64,000 bases of DNA from Rhodanobacter glycinis (GTDB taxonomy: Bacteria; Pseudomonadota; Gammaproteobacteria; Xanthomonadales; Rhodanobacteraceae), in contig NZ_FOSR01000014.1 of the NCBI RefSeq assembly GCF_900114325.1, forward strand, positions 1 through 64,000, read 5' to 3'. Made by a program: the position numbers and the translations under genes. A model generated the notes under the pieces. That model saw only the letters and a list, made by a program, of their open reading frames with translations, was not told the origin of the DNA and searched no databases. Shown here one piece after another: positions 25,312 through 34,346 of the stretch. Position 1 is the first letter of the stretch, and each line of letters begins with the position of its first letter.

Positions 25312-28300
25312 ATGAAGAACATTGCCCAGTTTTTCGTCGATCGGCCGATCATGGCCGCCGTGCTGTCGCTGCTGTTGCTGATTACCGGCGGCATTGCGGT
25401 GTTCCAGCTGCCGATCAGCGAATACCCCGAGGTCGTACCGCCCACCGTGGTGGTGAAGGCCAGCTACCCCGGCGCCAACCCCAAGGTGATCGCCGAAACC
25501 GTCGCCACGCCGCTGGAGGAACAGATCAACGGCGTCGAAGGCATGCTGTACACGTCCTCGCAAGCGACCAGCGACGGCAGCATGACGCTGACCGTGACCT
25601 TCGCCCTCGGCACCGATCTCAACAACGCCCAGGTCGAGGTGCAGAACCGCGTGGCGCAGGCCTTGCCGCGCCTGCCCGACGAGGTGCAGCGGCTCGGCGT
25701 GACCACGCAGAAAAGCTCGCCCGACCTGACCATGGTGGTGCATCTGGTCTCGCCCGACCATCGCTACAACATGCTGTACCTGTCGAACTTCGCGCGCCTG
25801 CACGTGAAGGACGTGCTGACCCGGTTGAACGGCGTGGGCGACGTGCAGGTGTTCGGCGCCGGCGAGTACTCGATGCGCGTGTGGCTGAACCCGGACAAGC
25901 TGGCCCAGCGCGGCCTCACCACCGGTGACGTGGTGAACGCGATCCGCGAGCAGAACGTGCAGGTCGCCGCCGGTGCGCTGAATGCGCCGCCGGGGCCGAA
26001 CAACTCCGCGTTCCAGCTCAACGTCAACACGCAGGGCCGCCTGAGCAGCGTGGACGACTTCCGCAACATCATCGTGCGCACCGACGCGGACGGCAGCGTG
26101 GTGCACCTGGGCGACGTGGCGCGGGTCGAGCTGGGCTCGAACCAGTACGCGCTGCGCAGCCTGCTCGACAACCAGCCGGCGGCGGCGCTGCCGATCTTTG
26201 CCCGGCCCGGCTCCAACGCCATCGACATCTCCAACGAAGTGCGCGCCACCATGGCGCAGTTGAAGAAGACCTTCCCGCAGGGCGTGGACTACCGCATCGT
26301 CTACGATCCCACGGTGTTCGTGCGCGGTTCGATCGAGGCGGTGGCGCACACGTTGCTGGAAGCGATCCTGCTGGTGGTGCTGGTGGTGATCCTGTTCCTG
26401 CAGACCTGGCGCGCCTCGGTGATTCCGCTGATCGCGGTGCCGGTGTCGCTGGTCGGCACGTTCGCGGTGATGTACCTGATCGGCTTCTCGCTCAACGCGT
26501 TGTCGCTGTTCGGCATGGTGCTGGCGATCGGCATCGTGGTGGATGACGCCATCGTGGTGGTGGAAAACGTCGAGCGGCACATCGCGCTCGGCCAGTCGCC
26601 GAAGGAAGCCACGCGCAAGGCCATGCACGAAGTGACCGGGCCGATCGTGGCCACCGCGCTGGTGCTGTGCGCGGTGTTCATCCCCACCGCCTTCATCAGC
26701 GGTCTGACCGGCCAGTTCTACCGCCAGTTCGCGATCACCATCGCGATCTCCACGGTGATCTCCGCGTTCAACTCGCTGACCTTGAGCCCGGCACTGGCGG
26801 CGATCCTGCTGAAGCCGCACGACGCGCCGAAGGATCGCCTCACGCGCATCCTCGACCGCGGCCTGGGCTGGTTGTTCCATCCGTTCAACCGCATGTTCCA
26901 TCGTGGTTCGGAACGCTACGTCGAAGGTACCCGCCGCCTGCAGGGCAAGGGCCCGGCCGCGCTGTTGCTGTACGCCGGGCTGATCGCGCTGACCTGGTTC
27001 GGCTTCGCCCACGTGCCGACCGGTTTCGTGCCGGCGCAGGACAAGCAGTACCTGGTGGCCTTCGCGCAACTGCCCGATGCCTCCTCGCTCGATCGCTCGC
27101 AGGACGTGATCGAACGGATGAGCGCAATCGCGCTGAAGCAGCCGGGCGTGGAACACGCGGTGGCCTTCCCCGGCCTGTCGATCAACGGCTTCACCAACTC
27201 GCCGAACTCGGGCATCGTGTTCGTGACGCTGAAGCCGTTCGAGGATCGGCGTGACCCCTCGCTGTCGGCCGGCGCCATCGCGGCCACGCTCAACCAGAAG
27301 TTCGCGGCCATCCAGGATGCCTACATCGCGATCTTCCCGCCGCCGCCGGTACAGGGGCTGGGCACGATCGGCGGCTTCCGCATCCAGATCGAGGACCGCG
27401 GCCAGCTCGGCTTCGACGAGTTGTACAAGCAGACCCAGAACCTGATCGCGGCCAGCCGCAAGACGCCGGCACTGGCGGGGCTGTTCTCCAGCTTCCAGGT
27501 CAGCGTGCCGCAGGTGGACGCCGACGTGGACCGCGAGAAGGCCAAGGCCGAGGGCGTGAACCTGTCCGACGTGTACCAGACCATGCAGGCCTACCTGGGC
27601 TCGCTGTACGTCAACGACTTCAACCGCTTCGGCCGCACCTACCAGGTGAACGTGTCGGCCGAGCCGGCGTTCCGCCATGACCTGGCGGACATCGGCCAGC
27701 TGAAGACGCGCAACGCCAAGGGCGACATGGTGCCGCTGGGTTCGTTCGTCACCGTCAAGCGCGGCGCCGGCCCGGACCGCGTGCAGCACTACAACGGCTA
27801 CCCCACCGCCGAGATCAACGGCGGGCCCGCGCCGGGCTTCAGTTCCGGCCAGGCGCAGGCGGCGATGGAAGCGCTGGCGGCGCAGCACCTGCCGAACGGC
27901 ATGAGCTACGAGTGGACCGAGCTGACCTACCAGCAGATCCTGGCCGGCAACACTGCGATCCTGGTGTTCCCGCTGTGCGTGCTGCTGGTGTTCCTGGTGC
28001 TGTCGTCGCTGTACGAAAGCTGGTCGCTGCCGCTGGCGGTGATCCTGATCGTGCCGATGGTGCTCTTGTCCGCGATTGCCGGCGTGTGGCTGAGTGGCGG
28101 CGACAACAACATCTTCACCCAGATCGGCTTGATCGTATTGGTCGGACTGGCGTGCAAGAACGCGATTCTGATCGTCGAGTTCGCCCGCGAAATGCAGCTG
28201 GAAGGCATGAGCCGCCACGAAGCGGTACTGGAAGCGGCACGCCTGCGACTGCGCCCGATCCTGATGACTTCGATCGCTTTCATCATGGGCGTGGTGCCGC

Positions 28301-28497
28301 TGGTGACCTCGCACGGCGCCGGCGCGGAAATGCGTCACGCGATGGGCGTGGCGGTGTTCTCCGGCATGCTCGGCGTGACCATCTTCGGACTGATCTACAC
28401 CCCGCTGTTCTACGTACTGATCCGCGCGCTGGTGGAACGTCGCGAGGCGCGCAAGCGCGCGCAGACCGACGCACTGCCGGCGCTGGAGGGCCACTGA
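25312..28497 (+). CDS. RND efflux transporter, inner-membrane pump
   Basis: Hydrophobe/amphiphile efflux-1 (HAE1) pump of 1061 residues, most like the MexF/BpeF group. It starts MKNIAQFFVDRPIMAAVLSL, with the TM1 motif typical of AcrB-like pumps. GIVVDDAIVVVENVER carries the TM4 proton-relay Asp-Asp pair, and the C-terminal TM block includes GLIVLVGLACKNAILIVEFA with the TM10 Lys. Two large periplasmic loops occupy about residues 40-330 and 560-870. It exports amphipathic drugs or metabolites powered by protons; the substrate is unknown. Operon: adaptor-pump-channel-SDR. Confidence 0.95.
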   Translation: MKNIAQFFVDRPIMAAVLSLLLLITGGIAVFQLPISEYPEVVPPTVVVKASYPGANPKVIAETVATPLEEQINGVEGMLYTSSQATSDGSMTLTVTFALGTDLNNAQVEVQNRVAQALPRLPDEVQRLGVTTQKSSPDLTMVVHLVSPDHRYNMLYLSNFARLHVKDVLTRLNGVGDVQVFGAGEYSMRVWLNPDKLAQRGLTTGDVVNAIREQNVQVAAGALNAPPGPNNSAFQLNVNTQGRLSSVDDFRNIIVRTDADGSVVHLGDVARVELGSNQYALRSLLDNQPAAALPIFARPGSNAIDISNEVRATMAQLKKTFPQGVDYRIVYDPTVFVRGSIEAVAHTLLEAILLVVLVVILFLQTWRASVIPLIAVPVSLVGTFAVMYLIGFSLNALSLFGMVLAIGIVVDDAIVVVENVERHIALGQSPKEATRKAMHEVTGPIVATALVLCAVFIPTAFISGLTGQFYRQFAITIAISTVISAFNSLTLSPALAAILLKPHDAPKDRLTRILDRGLGWLFHPFNRMFHRGSERYVEGTRRLQGKGPAALLLYAGLIALTWFGFAHVPTGFVPAQDKQYLVAFAQLPDASSLDRSQDVIERMSAIALKQPGVEHAVAFPGLSINGFTNSPNSGIVFVTLKPFEDRRDPSLSAGAIAATLNQKFAAIQDAYIAIFPPPPVQGLGTIGGFRIQIEDRGQLGFDELYKQTQNLIAASRKTPALAGLFSSFQVSVPQVDADVDREKAKAEGVNLSDVYQTMQAYLGSLYVNDFNRFGRTYQVNVSAEPAFRHDLADIGQLKTRNAKGDMVPLGSFVTVKRGAGPDRVQHYNGYPTAEINGGPAPGFSSGQAQAAMEALAAQHLPNGMSYEWTELTYQQILAGNTAILVFPLCVLLVFLVLSSLYESWSLPLAVILIVPMVLLSAIAGVWLSGGDNNIFTQIGLIVLVGLACKNAILIVEFAREMQLEGMSRHEAVLEAARLRLRPILMTSIAFIMGVVPLVTSHGAGAEMRHAMGVAVFSGMLGVTIFGLIYTPLFYVLIRALVERREARKRAQTDALPALEGH

Positions 28498-28498
28498 G

Positions 28499-29947
28499 AT
28501 GACATCGCTGATTCGTAACACCGTGCTGTTCGCCGCACTCGCGCTGGCCGGTTGCGCCAGCGTGGGGCCGAACTACCAGACGCCGCACACCGCGCCGATC
28601 CAGGTGCAAGGTACGGACGCCGCGCGCGAAAGCGCCACGCAGTTCCAGGCGCAATGGTGGAAGCAGTTCAACGATCCCACGCTGAACGCGCTGATCCAGA
28701 AGGCCGCGGCGAACAACCTCGACCTGCGCATCGCGGTGGCGCGGCTGGCCGAATCGCGCGCGCTGCTCGGCGGTGCGAAGTCGCAGCAGTGGCCCACCAT
28801 CAACACCGGCATCAGTTACAGCCGCAGCCGCGAGCAGCAGCCCGGCTTCACTGACCAGCGCGTGACCACCACCAGTTACCAGGCCGGCTTCGATGCCTCG
28901 TGGGAACTGGATCTGTTCGGCGGCGTGCGGCGTTCGGTGCAGGCTGCCGGCGCCGATCTCGGTGCCAGCGAAGCGGCGCTGCAAGACGCGCAGGTCAGCC
29001 TGTTCGCCGAGGTGGCGCGCAATTACTTCGCACTGCGCGGCACCCAGCAGCGGCAAGCCATCGCCCAGCGCAACATCGCCAACCAGCAAGACACGCTGAA
29101 GGTGATCCGTGCCCGCGTCGACGTGGGCACTGCCTCCGACCAGGATCTGGCCAGCGCCAGCGCCCAGTTGAATGCGGTGCAAGCGCAACTGCCGCTGCTC
29201 GACATGCAGGCGCACGCCAGCGAGTACCGCCTGGCCGTGCTGCTGGGCGAACGTCCTGGCGAACTGGACGTGGACGTGTCGCCGGGCACCTTCCACCCGA
29301 TCGACACCGTGCTGCCGATCGGCGATGCCGGCAACGTGCTGGCGCGCCGACCCGACGTGCGCGCGGCCGAACGCGAGTACGCCGCTGCCACTGCGCGCAT
29401 CGGTGTGGCCAAGGCGGATTTCTTCCCGCACATCTCGCTGGGTGGCTTCCTCGGTTTCCTCGCCGGGCGCAGCAATGACTTCGGCAGTCCGTCCACGCGG
29501 GCCTGGTCGCTCACGCCGAGCATCACCTGGAACGGGCTCAACGTGCAGCGCGTGCGCGCCAACCTGCATGCCAGCGAAGCCCGCGCCGATGCGGCGCAGG
29601 CGAACTACCAGCGCACCGTGCTGGAAGCGATCGAGGACGTCGACAACGCGGTGGTCGGCTACAACCAGCAGCACGCCAGCGTGGAAAAACTGATCGACCA
29701 GGCCAGCCACAGCCGCCGCGCCGCCGACCTCGCGCGCATCCGCTACAAGGAAGGCGCCACCGGCTTCCTCGAACTGCTCGACGCCCAGCGCGTGCAACTG
29801 GCCGCCGAGGATGCGCTGGCCCAGGGCGAAGCCGCCATCGACACCCGCGCGGTGGCGCTGTACAAGGCGCTGGGCGGCGGCTGGCAAGCCTGCGGCGACG
29901 AACGGTGCAGCAAGGTGGCGCAACCGGCCGTGGCCAGCGTGCCATGA
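28499..29947 (+). CDS. RND efflux outer-membrane factor (NodT/OprN type lipoprotein)
   Basis: A 482-residue TolC-like channel anchored as a lipoprotein (lipobox LAGC, Cys at residue 18). Family motifs: WWKQFNDPTLNALIQKAAANNLDLRIAVARLAESRA, SWELDLFGGVRRSVQAA, VARNYFALRGTQQR, and the second repeat RPDVRAAEREYAAATARIGVAKADFFPHISL. It starts 1 nt after the pump stop and overlaps the next gene by ATGA, so it is translationally coupled on both sides. Confidence 0.94.
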   Translation: MTSLIRNTVLFAALALAGCASVGPNYQTPHTAPIQVQGTDAARESATQFQAQWWKQFNDPTLNALIQKAAANNLDLRIAVARLAESRALLGGAKSQQWPTINTGISYSRSREQQPGFTDQRVTTTSYQAGFDASWELDLFGGVRRSVQAAGADLGASEAALQDAQVSLFAEVARNYFALRGTQQRQAIAQRNIANQQDTLKVIRARVDVGTASDQDLASASAQLNAVQAQLPLLDMQAHASEYRLAVLLGERPGELDVDVSPGTFHPIDTVLPIGDAGNVLARRPDVRAAEREYAAATARIGVAKADFFPHISLGGFLGFLAGRSNDFGSPSTRAWSLTPSITWNGLNVQRVRANLHASEARADAAQANYQRTVLEAIEDVDNAVVGYNQQHASVEKLIDQASHSRRAADLARIRYKEGATGFLELLDAQRVQLAAEDALAQGEAAIDTRAVALYKALGGGWQACGDERCSKVAQPAVASVP

Positions 29948-30699
29948 CCGCGACGCGCACGCCGCAGCTGGCGGAAGCCACGGACGCGTCGTCGATCTCG
30001 CCCACGCACCGCGTGGCCCTGGTCACCGGCGCCAACCGCGGGCTGGGTTTCGAGGTGACGCGCCAGCTGGCCGAACGCGGCTACACCGTGTTGCTCGGTG
30101 CGCGCGATCCTGCCAAAGGCAAGCAGGCGGCGAAGTTGCTGGCCGGCCATGCGGGCGCGGTGGTCCCGGTGACGCTCGACGTGGATCGGCCGGAACAGGT
30201 CGACGCCGTGGCCGCACTGATCGAACGCAAGTACGGCCGCCTCGACGTGCTGGTGAACAACGCCGGCGGCCATCTGGACGCGACTGCCCGCGCCGAAAGC
30301 GTGGACGTCGCCACGGTACAAGCCGCGCTCGACACCCATCTGCTCGGCGCGTGGCGCCTGTGCCGCGCGCTGCTGCCGCTGATGCGCCGGCACGGCTACG
30401 GCCGCATCGTCAACGTCACCAGCGGTTGCGCCACCGGTGCGCCGGATGCCATCGGCTATCCCGCCTACCGCGTATCCAAGGCCGCGTTGAACGCCTTCAC
30501 CCGCACCCTCGCCACCGAGCTGGCCGGCAGCGGCATCCTGGTCAACGCGGTCTGCCCCGGCTGGGTCGCCACCGACCTCGGCGGCAGCGGCGGACGGCCC
30601 GTCGAACAAGGCGCCGCCGGCATCGTGTGGGCTGCGTGTCTTCCCGAACCCGGCGTCAATGGCAGGCTGTTCCGCGATGGCCAACGGATCGACTGGTAG
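29944..30699 (+). CDS. Short-chain dehydrogenase/reductase, fourth gene of the RND operon
   Basis: A 251-residue NAD(P)-dependent oxidoreductase. Rossmann motif VTGANRGLGFEV, NNAGG, and the catalytic YRVSK (YxxxK) with Ser in NVTSGCA. It overlaps the channel gene by ATGA, so it is co-translated with an efflux system. Oxidoreductases next to pumps can alter or detoxify the exported compound; here that is inference. Substrate unknown. Confidence 0.9.
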   Translation: MTATRTPQLAEATDASSISPTHRVALVTGANRGLGFEVTRQLAERGYTVLLGARDPAKGKQAAKLLAGHAGAVVPVTLDVDRPEQVDAVAALIERKYGRLDVLVNNAGGHLDATARAESVDVATVQAALDTHLLGAWRLCRALLPLMRRHGYGRIVNVTSGCATGAPDAIGYPAYRVSKAALNAFTRTLATELAGSGILVNAVCPGWVATDLGGSGGRPVEQGAAGIVWAACLPEPGVNGRLFRDGQRIDW

Positions 30700-30744
30700 C
30701 CAGCAACCACCCGTTGCCGTACAGCTCGAAAACCCCGTACCCCC

Positions 30745-30820
30745 TGTAGGAGCGCACCCTGTGCGCGATGGCTTTTCCGCGACGTGACGAAGAGCATCGC
30801 GCACAGGGTGCGCTCCTACA
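30745..30820. repeat. REP pair (BIME) with perfect 26-bp inverted arms
   Basis: The arm at 30745-30770 (starting TGTAGGAGCGCACCCTG, ending GCGCGATG) is mirrored without mismatch at 30795-30820, separated by 24 bp. Each arm also has an internal GCGC palindrome. It lies after the RND operon and may act as its transcriptional end. A related single copy is at 2627-2658. Confidence 0.9.
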
Positions 30821-30876
30821 CGGCATCCAACCAGGAGCGTGGTGTGGCGCCCCCCATGGGTCGCGAAGCATGCCTC

Positions 30877-32061
30877 CTACCGCTGCACCATCAGCGCGAA
30901 CCATTCCCAGCCGCGCATGTGCTCGGCGATCAGCTTGGTGCTGGTCAGCATCGGCACCGCCAGCAGCGCGCCGGGAACACCCCACAGCCAGCCCCAGATC
31001 AGCAGCCAGAGCAGGATCGCGATCGGACTCACGCGCATGCGCCGACCAAGGATCATCGGCGTGATCACGTTGCCCTCGAACGCGGTGATGCAGGCGAAGC
31101 ACAGCGCTGGCAGCACGGCACCGCCCAGCGCGTCGAAATGGATCAGCCCGACCAGCAGCAGCACGGTCGTGGTGACGATGGCGCCGACGTAGGGAATGAA
31201 GTTGGCCAGCATCGCCACCGCGCCCCACAGCAACGGATCGGGCACGTGCAGCAGCCACAGCATGCCTGCGGTGACCGCGCCCAGGGTGAAGTTGATCACC
31301 GTGGTGGTGAGGATGTAGCGCGACACCTCGACCTGGATGCTGCGCACGATCGACACGGCATGGCGCTTGTAGCGGAAGTCCGGGCCGATCTCGACCAGCC
31401 GTCGCAGCAACGTGTCGCCATAGACCAGGAAGAAGAACACCAGCAGCACCACGCTCAACACCGCCGCCAGTACTTTCGGGGCGGTGGACACCACGTCCCA
31501 CGCGCTGATCGCCACATCGGCCGGATGCGGAACCGCGCGCGTCGGATGTCCGTTGACCAGCGTCTGGGTGGCGCGGTTGGCTGCCTCCAGCGGCCGGGTG
31601 ATGTGTTCCAGCTTGGGAATGAAACTGCGGATCGCGTGCGGGGCATTGTGGAACCAGCCCATCGCCGGTTGCGCCAGCAGGCCGATGCCGGTGCCGATGC
31701 CGCCGATCAGCGCGATCACCAGCACGCTGGCCGCCAGCGCGCGCGGAATGTGCCGGCGCGCGGCGAACGCAACGATGGGATTGAGCGCCAGGCCGATGAA
31801 CGCGGCCAGCACCAGCGGGATCAGCAGCGCGCGGGTGATCGTGGCGGTATACAGCAACGCCAGCAGCAGCATCGCATTGAGCACCACGCGAATGCCGCGC
31901 AGATGGCGGCGCACGCCACGACCGCTGCGCAGGCTGTGCGACAACCGCCGCACGTGCGTCACGCCAGGCGGGACATCCTGCACATCCTGCACCACCGCGT
32001 GCACGGGCACGTCGCCGCCAGCGGCCACGGCTGGCGCACCAGGAGGATCGATCGTGTTCAT
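30877..32061 (-). CDS. AI-2E/PerM family permease
   Basis: A 394-residue multi-pass inner-membrane protein of the AI-2 exporter superfamily (YdiK/PerM). Visible features: hydrophobic pairs at the N-terminus (LNAMLLLALLYTATITRALLIPLVLAAFIGLALNPIV), a middle helical soluble part, then ILTTTVINFTLGAVTAGMLWLL, LANFIPYVGAIVTTTVLLLVGL and NVITPMILGRRMRVSPIAILLWLLIWGWLWGVPGALLAVP, which are family signatures. Family members vary in function (AI-2 export, ion antiport), so no substrate is assigned. Start MNTIDPPGAPA overlaps the preceding gene's stop by 4 bp. Confidence 0.88.
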   Translation of the reverse strand: MNTIDPPGAPAVAAGGDVPVHAVVQDVQDVPPGVTHVRRLSHSLRSGRGVRRHLRGIRVVLNAMLLLALLYTATITRALLIPLVLAAFIGLALNPIVAFAARRHIPRALAASVLVIALIGGIGTGIGLLAQPAMGWFHNAPHAIRSFIPKLEHITRPLEAANRATQTLVNGHPTRAVPHPADVAISAWDVVSTAPKVLAAVLSVVLLVFFFLVYGDTLLRRLVEIGPDFRYKRHAVSIVRSIQVEVSRYILTTTVINFTLGAVTAGMLWLLHVPDPLLWGAVAMLANFIPYVGAIVTTTVLLLVGLIHFDALGGAVLPALCFACITAFEGNVITPMILGRRMRVSPIAILLWLLIWGWLWGVPGALLAVPMLTSTKLIAEHMRGWEWFALMVQR

Positions 32062-32351
32062 GCCTGCGGATCGCCGCCCGCCGCTCCCAGTTCGGCCAGC
32101 AAGCGAGCGCCATGCGCCACGATGTCGGCGAAACCGCCACCGAGCAGCGTACCGAGGCCCGGCACGCGCAACGGATGCACGTTCAATTGGCCCAGCACGA
32201 AACCGGCGCCGGCCGCCGCGCCCACCGTGGCCAGCGGATAGCGATGCCCGCGCGCCAGCAAGGCCGCCGCCGGCGTCGCCAGCTCGGCGCGGTGCGCCGC
32301 CACCTGCGCCTGCGCGGTGCGCACCTTGGTCAATTCCCCGAGCAGCTTCAT
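32058..32351 (-). CDS. Small hypothetical membrane-associated protein
   Basis: A 97-residue protein of no named family that I recognise. The N-terminal half is helical and charged (MKLLGELTKVRTAQAQVAAHRAEL); the middle has a Gly/Ala-rich weakly hydrophobic stretch (YPLATVGAAAGAGFVLGQLN). It overlaps both neighbours by 4 bp (ATGA), placing it inside a translationally coupled YqjE-like/PerM-like operon. By position it resembles YqjK-type small proteins that accompany YqjD/YqjE in Escherichia coli. Confidence 0.75.
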   Translation of the reverse strand: MKLLGELTKVRTAQAQVAAHRAELATPAAALLARGHRYPLATVGAAAGAGFVLGQLNVHPLRVPGLGTLLGGGFADIVAHGARLLAELGAAGGDPQA

Positions 32352-32857
32352 CGTTCCGTCTCCCCCTCGTGCTTCGATTCGGCACCCACGCCCCGATCGG
32401 CCCTGCGCAGCGTCTCGTGCATCATCGCGCGCCACTCGCTGCGCGTGGCGGGCAGGCTCATCCAGTGCATGCAGCGCCGGAACAGCAGGATCGCGCCGAA
32501 CAGGAACAACGCCTGCAGCAACGCCAGAACCAGCAACGCCCAGGTCCACGAACCGAACCATGTCGCCAGCAAGACGCCGACCAGGCCCAGCAAGGTCAGC
32601 CCCAGGCCCACGCCGGCCACCGTGGCCGCCAGCCCCGCCACCAGCATCCACGATACCGCACTGCGCGCCAGCCCGAGTTCGGTGGCCAGCAAGTGCAACT
32701 GGGCACCGAACAACTTGCGCACCGCGCGCCCCAACTGGCCAACTTCGGCCAGCAGGGACGGTGCTGGCTCGGCGGGCGGCTCGCTCGATGACGGCTTGCT
32801 CGCCGAGGGACCGGGCGGCGGCGTGCCCGTCGCGTCCTCAGCCACGGAATCGTGCAT
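32348..32857 (-). CDS. YqjE-like / phage holin family membrane protein
   Basis: A 169-residue protein with a Pro/Ser-rich cytosolic N-terminus, an amphipathic segment (LLAEVGQLGRAVRKLFGAQLHLLATELGLAR) and two transmembrane helices (AVSWMLVAGLAATVAGVGLGLTLL, ALLVLALLQALFLFGAILLF), the plan of the YqjE/holin superfamily 6 group. It is followed by two overlapping genes and preceded by a DUF883 gene, matching the yqjDEK arrangement linked to stationary-phase membrane stress in Escherichia coli. It is not part of a prophage. Confidence 0.82.
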   Translation of the reverse strand: MHDSVAEDATGTPPPGPSASKPSSSEPPAEPAPSLLAEVGQLGRAVRKLFGAQLHLLATELGLARSAVSWMLVAGLAATVAGVGLGLTLLGLVGVLLATWFGSWTWALLVLALLQALFLFGAILLFRRCMHWMSLPATRSEWRAMMHETLRRADRGVGAESKHEGETER

Positions 32858-32883
32858 CCGCCATGCCCGTGCCGTTCACCACG

Positions 32884-33246
32884 TCAGCGACGCAGGATGC
32901 GGCCAAGCAGCCAGCCCGCGCCCAGCGCGATGGCCACCGACTGCACCGGTTTTTCGCGCACGTAGTCGCGCGCCTGGTCCAGCCATTCATCGGCACGATC
33001 CACGCTGCGGTCATAGGCCGCACGGCCGCGCTCGCCCAGCTCGCTGGCCTTGTCGGTGGCGCGATTGGCGGCATCGGCAGCCTTGTCGGTGGCGTGGTGC
33101 AGGCTTTCCTCGACGTGGTCGGCAGCGCGATCAACGGCATCCTTGGTGCTGGCCACCGCGTCGGATGTCGCCTGCTTGACGCGTGCGGCGCCTTCGTCGA
33201 TGCGGCTGCCGGCCTCGGCGGCCTGCGTCTGGACTTGCTTGCTCAT
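32884..33246 (-). CDS. DUF883 (ElaB/YqjD) family protein
   Basis: A 120-residue Ala-rich, charged, coiled-coil-like protein (KDAVDRAADHVEESLHHATDKAADAANRATDKA) with a single C-terminal membrane anchor (SVAIALGAGWLLGRILRR). YqjD and ElaB tether stalled ribosomes to the membrane in stationary phase in Escherichia coli; that role is only inferred here. It is first of the coupled set DUF883/YqjE-like/small protein/PerM-like. Confidence 0.88.
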   Translation of the reverse strand: MSKQVQTQAAEAGSRIDEGAARVKQATSDAVASTKDAVDRAADHVEESLHHATDKAADAANRATDKASELGERGRAAYDRSVDRADEWLDQARDYVREKPVQSVAIALGAGWLLGRILRR

Positions 33247-33322
33247 GGTTGTCTCCGGAGTCGGGGAGGGGATCACTCTAGCGGGTTGGCGCCACCGTCG
33301 GCGTGCCGCCTCGGCCGATCAT

Positions 33323-33478
33323 TCAGCCAGAACGACGGAAAAACGCGATCGCCGCCAGAATCAGGAAAATGACGAACAAGACCTTGGCAATCCATGCCGC
33401 CGTGCCGGCGATGCCGGTGAAGCCCAGCAACGCGGCGATGATGGCGATCACCAGAAAGACCAAGGCGTAGTGCAGCAT
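33323..33478 (-). CDS. DUF1328 (YtjA) small membrane protein
   Basis: A 51-residue hydrophobic protein, [20 protein letters not shown] followed by [19 protein letters not shown], two transmembrane helices as in all DUF1328 proteins. Function unknown; members are commonly general-stress genes. Start is preceded by AAGAGGAACC. Confidence 0.9.
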   Translation of the reverse strand: MLHYALVFLVIAIIAALLGFTGIAGTAAWIAKVLFVIFLILAAIAFFRRSG

Positions 33479-33725
33479 GGTGGGTTCCTCTTGACAGTGC
33501 AGGAGCCGCCCAAGCGCTCCACGCCGCCATTTCCCCACAACCCATGCGCGCTGGGCGTGAAGGCCGTCCGCGCCGGCCTGCACGCGCCGCCCACATCGGA
33601 CGGGCAACGCGATCGCAGAAACCGTGCCCGCGATCACGCGGCGGGTCGCGTCGATAACCCAGCAGCGCGGCCAGCTCAAGCCCGTCAGGCTCCCGGAGGC
33701 GGCCAGCCGCCCCGGCGTGGCCCGA

Positions 33726-34346
33726 TCACGCCGCGGCGGGATTGATCGTGTAGGTGCCCAGCAGTTCCGCTTCGGCCAGCACATGACCGGCCATCGCCGC
33801 GCGCAACTCGGCCAGATCGAAACCCGGATGCAGGTCGAGCTCGGCCACGTCCAGCGCGTGGATGCGGAAGTGATAGTGGTGCACGATGCTGTCGTTCCAC
33901 GGCGGGCACGGGCCGTCGTAACCCAGGTAGTCGCCGGCCATCTCGGCATCGCCGGCAAACCAGCCGGTGTAATCGTTCTTGCCCTGCACGCTGCCGGGCG
34001 GACCGAAGGGTTCGCGCTTGCCGCGCGGGGTGATGCCATCGCAGCAGGCACCCTCGCCCAGCTCGCCGCACTCGGGCGGAATGTTCGCCATCAGCCAGTG
34101 CACGAACTCCACGCGGGGCAGGTCGGCAGGAACCGTGCGGCCTTCCTTGTTCACGTCATCGCCACGACTGGGCACGTCGGTGTCGATGCAGGTGAGCACG
34201 AACGAACGGGTGTCGTTCGGGGCGTCCGTCCACAACAGGTGCGGGCTGAGGTTGTCGGACAGCTCGACCGGCTTGCCTGGCTTGCCGAAGGCGTTGCGGG
34301 TGGGGATGGGGTGGGTGTGTTGGAAGTTGTCGCTTTGCAGTTGCAT
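33726..34346 (-). CDS. YbhB/YbcL (PEBP/Raf-kinase-inhibitor-like) protein
   Basis: A 206-residue cytosolic protein with the phosphatidylethanolamine-binding fold: [26 protein letters not shown] near the N-terminus, [10 protein letters not shown] in the ligand pocket, [25 protein letters not shown] (the GPxPP...H signature). It is longer than Escherichia coli YbhB because of an inserted loop (residues ~60-75). The ligand is unknown. Confidence 0.88.
   Translation of the reverse strand: MQLQSDNFQHTHPIPTRNAFGKPGKPVELSDNLSPHLLWTDAPNDTRSFVLTCIDTDVPSRGDDVNKEGRTVPADLPRVEFVHWLMANIPPECGELGEGACCDGITPRGKREPFGPPGSVQGKNDYTGWFAGDAEMAGDYLGYDGPCPPWNDSIVHHYHFRIHALDVAELDLHPGFDLAELRAAMAGHVLAEAELLGTYTINPAAA

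Noticed and set aside
23863-28521. 1552-residue open frame on the minus strand opposite the RND operon
   Set aside because: Low-complexity His/Arg/Gln-rich translation with no domains, exactly antiparallel to well-conserved efflux genes; an artefact of high GC codon bias.
32348-32857. Prophage holin
   Set aside because: The holin-superfamily resemblance is shared by YqjE housekeeping proteins and no other phage genes are near.
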